Assembly: GCA_036873135.1 (NCBI GenBank) | Contig: JAPTYO010000008.1 | Location: 45,302,441 to 45,366,440, forward strand | Length of the DNA: 64,000 nt | Direction: 5' to 3' | Source: Clarkia xantiana subsp. parviflora | Lineage: Eukaryota > Streptophyta > Magnoliopsida > Myrtales > Onagraceae | Shown: in pieces, positions 56,235-64,000 of the stretch | Layout of the letters: each line of letters starts with the position of its first letter | Numbering within the stretch: the stretch's first letter is position 1 | Notes under the pieces: model-generated | What the model was told of the DNA's origin: nothing | The model's database searches: none | The model's input: only the letters and a program-made list of their open reading frames with translations | Made by a program: the position numbers and the translations under genes

Positions 56235-57660
56235 AGGGTTAATAACTAAAAAGCTGTCCAAGGTTTACCCGATGTTAAAATTAGGTGTCTGAAGTTTCAA
56301 ATGTTAAAATGGACTGTCTCAAGTTTCATTTTTGTTGAAATTTGGTGTCTCGGTTTGATTACTTTAGAGAAGTCAATTCCGACGAAACCGTCTGTCAAAT
56401 TCGAGCTCTCATACACACTCCCTTCTCGTCATATTGCCGGGACCGTCACCTAAAAAGTTGGTCACATCCGGGCAAGTAAATCTCGCTCTATTGTTCTTGG
56501 AAAATGGCTCTACACCACTCTTTTAGAAACTTTTTTTTTAATGTTCAATTTTTAGGTGAAATTTGACGATTTTGTGAAAAGTAAAGAGTGATGGATTATG
56601 AGTGGGATGGTGGGTTGATGAAAATGATGGAATGAGGTTGGAAAGACGCACAAAGACACCAAATTTCAACAAAAATGAAACTTGGGACAGTCCATTTTAA
56701 CATTTCAAATTTCAGACACCTAATTTTAACATAGGGTATACCTTGGACAGTTTTTTAGTGATTAACCCTATTTTTAATATTAGAAATTATTTTATATAAT
56801 TAATGTTACTTGTTGGTCAGGTTAAATATTTTTGGACTTTAAAACCCTACTTGGGCCACGAGTAAGCATTTCGATCCAACCTTTTTAATTTTAATTATTG
56901 GGCCGGTCCAATATTTTAAACAGGGACGATATAAAACCGAACTGGATTTTCTCAATCGGTTCGACCTATTCGGGTCGGGTCAGACCGGGGTGATTAAGTG
57001 GATCTAACCGAACCGGTTTTGAGTGTTGAACCGAACCCTGTTTTTTTGGACCGATTCGGTCCGAACCAGATTTTAAAATTAAAACCGGACCGAACCGAAC
57101 CGGGTTTCGCCGGACCAAATTGAACCGGATTTTCCGGACTAGACCGAACCGTATTTTTTGAACCGAACCAGACTGAAATTGACTGAACCGAACAATGTTT
57201 TCTAAACCGAATTCAAGTCAATTAAAATAGGGAGGTCAAGATTTAAAATCCAAATGTTTTTGAACCTTGAAATGGACTACACAGTGCTCGTAAGGTTGCT
57301 AACCTTTATGCCTTGTTTCGACTATGGGGATGGATCTCGGAGATACATGTTTTTGGGACTGGTTAAATTAGTAGGTTGAATTTCAATTTTTTATTATTCA
57401 ATATATATATATATATTTATGCATGAATAGAACTGTTGTCTTGACTAAGTCAAGCTAGCTGGATATTGCATATTGTGGGCGGAGCCCTGGTTAAATATAT
57501 GTAATGCGCACTAGGATAAGACATGCTGTGATTATTGTAAATGCCTAGGATTCATGTCTAGAAGTTTGCGTAATTGAATATAAGCATGAATTGCAAATCA
57601 GCCCCCAACGTTTAAAATTATTTTAAAACCGAAAACTAGTCGCCAAATATGTATGATTGA
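55641..57660 (+). repeat. E leader, unit 4
   Basis: Leader sequence as in the other units up to about 57650, more diverged, with additional ACCGAACC-type repeats (57000-57200), an (AT)n run (about 56196-56230) and the foldback insertion 56236-56768. After 57660 it departs from the other units and does not return to an LTR. Confidence 0.6.
56236..56768. mobile_element. Foldback (Mutator-like) non-autonomous element
   Basis: 533 bp with long inverted repeats of about 115 bp at both ends (GGGTTAATAACT ... AGTGATTAACCC). It is flanked by tatatttaa (56227-56235) and tatttttaa (56769-56777), a 9-bp duplication with one mismatch in AT-rich DNA. The 9-bp duplication and long terminal inverted repeats suggest a Mutator-like MITE. 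The site is unoccupied in the other three E leaders. Confidence 0.75.
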
Positions 57661-60600
57661 TGTGAATATTACATGTTTGACACGTATGCTAGAATGTTGA
57701 GGATGTAGTTACATTTGATAATTTACTTGTAACTAGAATTATGAATGCAAGCATGAGTTCCTCGGAACATTAGACGCATGACGCGTAAGCAGGTGTGTGG
57801 TGTGTATGATGAATGTTACTATCATATGATAATTTACATGGATAGTAGAATTATGTATGCATGAGTGAATTCATCGGAATGATTTTCCAAAACAAAAAAG
57901 GCCTTGGGAAAGCCAAGACCGGGTATGCCTATTTTAAAATTCCCGTTCCGGTAATTTGTGATTAAAACCGTTTTAAGAGACTGGTCTATTAGATAGAATA
58001 CGGCGATAGTGTGAACTCTTTCACAGCCATCTTCCATTGGTTTACTGGTGGTTGGTTGGTTTAGATGACTGAGGAATCATTATTTTTCGGATTCCATCTT
58101 AATAGGTATTTAATGTATGCAATTCTTTCTCAAAATGTTATTGTCTCCCTAAATTTTGCATAATCATCGACGTGTTAGTATGGATTGGTTGAATTAGTGC
58201 GATTCGATATTCCACGCAATCTTGATGGTATGAATCATGATGAATAAAAGGAGTACGTGTTGAACTCACTACAATTCCGAAAAGCGGAGAGGCCAACTAC
58301 AGATGAATATGGTAGTCTGTATGATTTTGACAATGCGAAACGAATGTAATAATTTGTTTCACCAAGAATAGGAGTAGGTTCTTTAATGATCTCAACGCGT
58401 ATGTGATAATACATTCAACCTTGGTAAAATAGGGTTGAAGAAGACTTCAATTGCAACCAGGCAATGTTGCAGCTTAGTAAGGATGCAAAAGCTAAATGTT
58501 TTGGTTAAAGGTGATGGTCTTCTCTCTTTTCATGGATGTTGGCGTAAAACCAACATCGGCTCTTCAGAATGAAAAGTCAACATGGAAAAGATGTATATGG
58601 TTGTCTGATATTGTTAGGACTCAATGACCTTGAGCCTAATCAAGTACAGTAACCATAGCAGTAAAAAGGGAAACCTTCTCTGCTCACCATACTAGGTTCG
58701 AAAGAAATCAAAAATGATCCGCATATTATGGAGAAAACTGGACCATAAAGGTCTTATACGATAATCCGTTGGGTTAATCCATGTTGATAAAGTGCGTCTC
58801 TCGTATGCCACGTAGGTCATGTGTATGAAGCTGTAAAACGTTTTATACAGTCACAGATCATTTGATGTAATTCACTCGTGAATTACTCAAATGTGAAGTT
58901 CAAGATGACTTAAAGTTCTCGACTATCTATGCGACAATCATGGATCAAATACGCGATCTTCAGATCAAGAACCCTACCATTGTCATTTATCGTTCGTTTG
59001 AGTTACTAAAATTTTGGTTATTTCGAGATTCGGATTTATTGAATATAGTAGTTTCCGTTCGATTCGAAATGTGATCTACTTGTCAAAATTAATCGACCTG
59101 GTTAAGAGGGATCGATCCGAAAAGAAATTTCGGCCAGGTAAAAGTGGTTGAATAAAATAAAACGATTCACATACTCCGTCATCTCAGTCGGGAAACTGAA
59201 CTGAACATACACATCAATTGCGTAGCTAGATCGAAAGATTTAGTATTTCTTATTTGTTAGTACTCCATTGAGTTAAATAATATGTAATGATGATCATGTG
59301 CGAAACCGATTGGATTAAATTAAATTAAATTCAGAAATGAAACGATTTAACCAAGGGTTTAAACTTCGGTGAAAAGCGCTACGCGCAAGTGGACCTCGAT
59401 ACACGGAACACATCGTTTCAAAACACGAATTTAATGATGAAGTGTCTGAATGATGATGTGCTGAATTTTCGTTTGCATTCCCTTGGAAACAACTTATTGA
59501 TACCATTTACATGGTAAGAAGTAGGCTTCGGAAGCTACCACGACCTTGTAAAAGTATCAATTGACGCATAAGGTGAAAACCTAAAACGCTCAGTTCAGAG
59601 ATGGGATAAAATCTCTGAGATAAGTTAGCAGACGAATAAGGAAGAAGTCGGTTAAACGATTTTCCTTCCGTAAGCCTTGAACGATAAGTCAGGCTAGGCA
59701 CTCAAGTTAAAAGACGCACTTCAAGAAGCACAATTTGTATTTACATAATGTTTGAGTCATTCTATCAAGGTTCCCTATGGGATGATAAAAGATGATTCAC
59801 ATAAATGTAAAACTGTGTTCCATTGATATCGGTAAGACACGCCGCCATAAGAAGCTAAAGAATGATGATGAGTTAAATCATATCATTATGCGACATTAAA
59901 TGCGCAGTGAACAAGTATTTAGGACAAGAGTTAGATTTCTACTCTTAGAAAATACATGTTTATAGCTCGAGGTAAATGGTGTCATGGTCGAACATGAGAT
60001 ATTACACCAGCGAATTTTCCAAATGCATGGACAGTTTCAATCTATGTAGTCATGATCAAAACAGAGCATGATGTTACTGACAATCAGGTCCCACTTAATT
60101 CGAGTGGGAGAGATTTGAACCAGCAACTCAAGTGAATGGCATGGTAAATGAGAATGGGAACATTCTCATAGTAAATCCAAGGGGAGGAATGAACCCCTAC
60201 CACACGTAAACACTGTTGCTGTTGAGACAAATCAAGTTGAACTTGATGGTCATATAGCTAAACCAGGAATGACACAACTACCTAAAATACCCATTGTTTC
60301 CAGTGGGAGTGATCCAACCATACTTGGTTCCAGATCCTAGTGATTAAGGAATACATCTCGGAAGTAAGACCCCGAGACCAAGAGGTTGTCATAGGAAAAT
60401 TGTAGGTCAAGGTTCTAGCACTGCTCTTGTTCCCAATAGAGACAATGCTCCGATAAGAAGCACTGTTCCAAGTGGGAGGATTGTTCCCAATAGAAATGAT
60501 TGTTCTGAGTGGGAGGATTGTTCCCAATAGAAATGATTCTACTACTAGAAGCATTATTCCGAGTGGGAGAAAAGATCAGACTAATAAATGGGACTCATAA

Positions 60601-60793
60601 TGCCTAGACGAGAGTCAAAGGCAAGTATCCCATTGAGTAAGGTGAAAACCTCGCTCAAACTGTTGGAAGGCATCGGAAAGACCTCAAGCGAAGAAATGGA
60701 GGAAAATAATAAATGGGAGAGATCGCCTAAATGAAAGCCGTTATAGTCTATAGTTGATTTACCTGTTAACCACATGGGCACAAGGATAAGGTG
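57661..60793 (+). other. E internal region, no recognisable gene
   Basis: About 3.1 kb. No frame above about 90 codons and no domain recognised; presumably the decayed gag, protease and integrase of E. Near 60400-60560 a unit of about 36 bp with attgttcccaatagaaatgatt and gagtgggagg recurs two to three times. Confidence 0.45.
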
Positions 60794-62186
60794 GCCCTGA
60801 AAGAAGGCTCATCACTGATGGAAAAGGTCGAACAACCCGACTTATTGCAAAAGGACTTACCCAATTTACGGAATGGACATTGATAAGAGAAACTCACTGA
60901 TTGTGCGTAAAACCACGGTTAGGGCCATTAATGGTCCCGGTCGCAAGTCTCGATCCCCGAGCTGCACCAAATGGATGTTAGGACCGCATTCCTCCACCGA
61001 AACCTGGAGGAAGAGATCTACATGGAGCAACCGGAGGGTTTTATTACTCCTGGTAACGAACGTAAAGTTTGTAAACTCCAAAGGTCCATCTACGGTCTTA
61101 AACAGTCGTCTCGGCAATGGTACTGCAGATTCCACGAGGAAATCGTAGGAAACGGATTCGTGAATCTTCACGGGGATCCGTGCGTGTATTATAAGACCTC
61201 CGGGTCCAAATATGTCATCTTAACCTTATACGTAGACGACATACTCATTGCTGCAAACGACATGAGTTTCATGAATAAGTCAAAGTCCTGGTTAGCATCA
61301 GTATTTGAGATGAAAGACATGGGAGAGGCCACGTATATCTTAGGCATTAAAATTGCTAGAGATCGCGCTACCCGGAAATTGTGTCTTTCTCAAGAAGCCT
61401 ATATCAACAAGTTGTTGAAAAGGTTCAAATTACAGGATGCCAAACCCGTGGATACGCTGGTGGTATTTGGGTGAGCAGTGTCAAAACATGACAGCCCCAA
61501 GAACCTGGCAGAGCACGAACAGATGAAGGGTGCAGAATATTTAAGCATGGTTGGTAGTTTGATCTACACCATGTAATGCACCCGTCCAGATATCTATTAT
61601 TCCGTGGGCGTAGTAGCACCAATCAAATCCTGGATATCAACATTTAGAGGCTGTAAAACGAATAATTCGTTATCTGAAAGGTACTGCCGACTATGCTCTG
61701 TGCTATGAGGGCGGGAAGTTAGAATTGACCGGTTACAGTGACGCCGACCATGGCGGCGATCTGGATGATCGTAAGTCCACCACAGGGGGAGTGTTCCTCC
61801 TTGCTAAAGCCGCCATATCATGGACGAGCAAGAAGCAAACCTGTGTCGCGCCGTCAACAATGGAATCAGAATTCGTAGCTCTCTCTAAGAATGCACAGGA
61901 AGCAGTCTGGCTGAAAAGGCTTCTTACTGTGACGTCGAGAATAAACCTGTGAAGGTGTTCTTTGACAGTTAGGCAGCCATTGCGGCAGTTAAGAATCTGA
62001 AGTACCATAGTAGGACCAAACACATTGATGTGAAATATTTTTATGCTAAATCTATGGTAGAAGACAATATAATCACTATGGAATACTTGTCCACTGATAA
62101 TATGATTGCGGACCCATTAACTAAACCACTACGCAGGGAGATATTTGAAAAGCATGTAAAACTGCTTGGATTGCGTAGGGTTTAGA
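60794..62186 (+). pseudogene. E pol remnant: copia RT and RNase H
   Basis: Traces of the RT entry motif (L-I-A-K-G-L-T-Q) lie near 60850. A frame at 60971-61474 has M-D-V-R-T-A-F-L-H, Y-M-E-Q-P-E-G-F, Y-G-L-K-Q-S-S-R-Q-W, the catalytic Y-V-D-D and M-K-D-M-G-E-A-T-Y-I-L-G. RNase H resumes in another frame at about 61725 (Y-S-D-A-D-H-G-G, S-K-K-Q, S-T-M-E-S-E-F-V-A-L), then D-S-stop-A-A and K-H-I-D-V-K-Y, ending L-G-L-R-R-V with a stop at 62184-62186. Several stops and shifts; not functional. The motifs resemble Tork/TNT1-like copia RTs, but the lineage is not certain. Confidence 0.8.
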
Positions 62187-62963
62187 AATGGCATGTATCT
62201 GTGATAGTATTTTGATATTAGAAAGTTACATTTTGTAAGCGAAAGAATTGCAACCGAGTTTATGATCAATCGACGTCATAATCTTTTGATTACATCAGAT
62301 TTACAGTCTATAAACTAAGTCTTAGGACGCAATCCTCTGCCAAACTATGTCGAATGTGGTCTTACCTAGTCACACAGGTACGGTCGTCTTGTGGTGAATG
62401 AGGCCTCCACTAAACAAGACTGGCTAAGAGTCAGGGGATAAACGTGATTAAGCGAGACGATTATCTAGTTTTGAAGTAACTCGACGTGATCTTCGTCTCG
62501 CATATCGCCATGATGAACTTCGTTCGTCATTTAACCACATTTTGGGCCAGATGAGAATCTGTGATAGGTTGATTGACATATCACTTTCCTGTCAACCCAA
62601 AAGGTTCAGGTATGCTATCAACGCGTGCTTTATACTACGCGTGCCACGTCCGACCACGGGGTCACAGCTTGGTTGTGCTAGGAAGGAATCCTCGTGATTC
62701 TGGCGGGCGCAAACTTCTTCACCTCGAGCGTGTGATTGATCCCGGGAGCCTTATGAAGAGGCACCCGAAGTATCATCATGGACTCAGAACTCATACCTAA
62801 GGTCAGGCTCAATGCTCGCTTCCCGGCGTACGAGCGTAGTGCTGAACAAAAAGGCCCAGTGACCACGTCTTGGAAACCTGTTGGGTTTGACTAAGGGTAT
62901 GAGCGATGGGTATGGTCAAGTACACCTGTAATTCACCAATTCTTGTATTGACTAGGTGGCCAC
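62187..62963 (+). other. Region between E pol remnant and next LTR
   Basis: No gene seen, and no copy of the E LTR. The frame at 62573-62800 has no recognisable content. The origin of this 0.78 kb is not clear. Confidence 0.4.
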
Positions 62964-63662
62964 TGTTGGATCACGTTGGAACTCCTGTACGTTCTTGACG
63001 GAAATCCGAACTCCTTCGCTCCAAGTAATCCTGCAAGAAAGGGATAGACCGGGCGGTGACCCATAATCCCTCTCCGATGCTTAAATGAGTATCTCGGTAT
63101 AGACTAGCAAACAAGTATGAGTCCGTGAATATGTAAAAACGTATCCATCTTGAGGTGACTCCTTCCTTTATATAGGGGAGGGGTCACCTCAGTTACCTGT
63201 TGAGATAACTGCCACGTTCCGTTTATATCGGCACGGCCAGTAGCCCAGGTTCCGTCTTTTCAGGCCACTTCCCCACTATGTTGATAGTGGGCGTATTTCT
63301 CGGCCTCGTTCTCTGGTGGAAAGTCCCGACGGATGTCGGGGACTCCAGAGTTATCTCCTTTGGTCACCGCTCGGGGCCCCTCGTCATCGGGACAGGGCCA
63401 GCTTCTCAGGGATTCGATATCGGAGCCTACTCAAAGGCATATCATCGGGGCCTACTTAAAGGCATATCATCGGGGCCTACTTAAAGGCATATCATCGGGG
63501 CCTATTTAAAGGCATATCATCGAGAGCTTTCAGCTCGTATGTCGGGACCGACCTTGTCAGGACCTCTCGTATTGGTCTTCTGAGCCTCTTTTGGGGCCCA
63601 GTGGGCCTACTTCGCCGTTTAATCGCCGTTAATGGGCCTGACGGCTATATCGAAACCCATCA
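62964..63662 (-). repeat. 3' LTR of the C-related element
   Basis: 699 bp, starts TGTTGGATCAC and ends ACCCATCA like C's LTRs, with the same TATA region (tttatatagg near 63168). It carries four copies of a 27-bp repeat (atcggggcctacttaaaggc) at about 63410-63520 which C has only as a single degenerate pair. Confidence 0.8.
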
Positions 63663-63935
63663 TTTGCCCCCAAGACCCGAGGGACTTAAAGTTCGTCATG
63701 TCTTCCAACTTCGGGCCTTTCGATATTCCGAGGATAACCACCGAATCCGAAAAGATTTCTCGATTACTCACCTATTGAATGCGATGAGTGATGAAGTGAC
63801 GGCTTGAGTGCCCGTGCCTGCTTTTCTGAAAAAGCGCTTTATAGCCGTTTTGTTCCTAGTGTTTCGACGATTCAGGTTGAGGCGCTTCATCTTCAACGGT
63901 CCAGATCGCAACGTCTCTTTGCCTATCCTCTCTCC

Positions 63936-63942
63936 TATAAAA
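63936..63942 (+). promoter_or_regulatory. Predicted TATA box of a second C-type antisense gene
   Basis: TATAAAA in the same context as 29982-29988: cttcaacggtc about 45 bp upstream, aaaccc just after and a CT-rich leader downstream. The first exon would lie just past the window end. Confidence 0.5.
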
Positions 63943-64000
63943 ACCCAAATCTTGGCACCATTCAGTTCTTCTCTACCGTTTCATTCTCTGTGTTTTCAAA

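Larger units (their letters stand above)
526..62963 (+). mobile_element. Copia-like element E, tandem LTR-leader units plus decayed pol (outermost layer)
   Basis: The same leader start recurs at 526, 2641, 4787 and 55939, and the same LTR end plus primer-binding site at 2192, 4345 and 55630. Once nested insertions are removed, this gives a series leader-LTR-leader-LTR-leader-LTR-leader with a period of about 2.1 kb; the last leader leads on to copia RT and RNase H remains near 60794-62186. The binding site TGGTATCAGAG is the usual complement of initiator tRNA-Met in plant copia elements. No 3' LTR was found after the pol remains, so the right boundary is simply the start of the next element. 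That the pol remains belong to the same element as the LTR units is inferred from continuity. Confidence 0.6.
62964..64000 (-). mobile_element. C-related gypsy element, left end, continues beyond the window
   Basis: The LTR and following internal bases are clearly related to C but diverged. Orientation is minus, as in C, because the sequence after the LTR is a reversed polypurine tract (63663-63682). The internal part reaches the promoter and leader of an antisense gene like that of C before the window ends. Confidence 0.75.

Noticed and set aside
62187..62963. Possible 3' LTR of element E
   Set aside because: No similarity to the E LTR (TGTCACATT... or the R-U5 part) could be found by eye, so none was annotated.

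Overview
The window is plant nuclear DNA made almost entirely of nested transposable elements. I found no host gene, tRNA or rRNA gene. Plant origin is inferred from the element types: Tat/Ogre-clade Ty3/gypsy elements with dual RNase H and antisense genes, Ty1/copia elements primed by initiator tRNA-Met, a hAT-type element with GGGT-rich ends and a Mutator-like foldback element. The species cannot be named. Pericentromeric or other heterochromatin is likely.

Layout and order of insertion, from target-site duplications (TSDs) read in the sequence. The oldest layer is a copia-like element (called E, 526-62963). It begins as a tandem series of LTR plus leader units with a period of about 2.1 kb and ends in a decayed reverse transcriptase/RNase H (60794-62186). 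E was hit by a small hAT-like element (outer ends 5532 and 40824, 8-bp TSD) and by gypsy element D (41219-55049, TSD ggcgt). The hAT element was split by a large Ogre-type gypsy element A (5555-40358, TSD acggg). A was then hit twice: by gypsy element B in its gag (9782-19476, minus strand, TSD atcgc) and by gypsy element C in its 3' LTR (28812-40221, minus strand, TSD aatac). D was hit by copia element F (46730-52478, minus strand, TSD aaaag). A foldback element (56236-56768) lies in the last E leader. The left edge holds the end of an LTR (1-525). The right edge holds the 3' LTR and first internal bases of a C-related element (62964-64000).

Content. F is the only element whose whole coding capacity is intact: one 1490-codon Gag-Pol frame between 276-bp LTRs. 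A has the Ogre plan of ORF1, gag, protease, intron, RT, two RNase H domains and integrase, but carries several stops and frameshifts. C has gag, protease, RT, dual RNase H and integrase, all broken, plus a four-exon gene on the opposite strand with its own TATA box. D has lost RT and integrase but keeps gag, protease and a clearly homologous antisense gene. B lacks RT and integrase; its protease is followed in the same frame by a second Gag-type segment with a second zinc-knuckle-like motif.

The most interesting points are the antisense genes of C and D (shared protein blocks, two shared intron positions, reading frames better kept than pol), the Gag-protease-Gag fusion of B, the in-frame 165-bp intron of A whose donor overlaps the protease stop codon, and the landing of F 12 bp inside an intron of D's antisense gene. 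All identifications are from reading motifs by eye; no database search was run.
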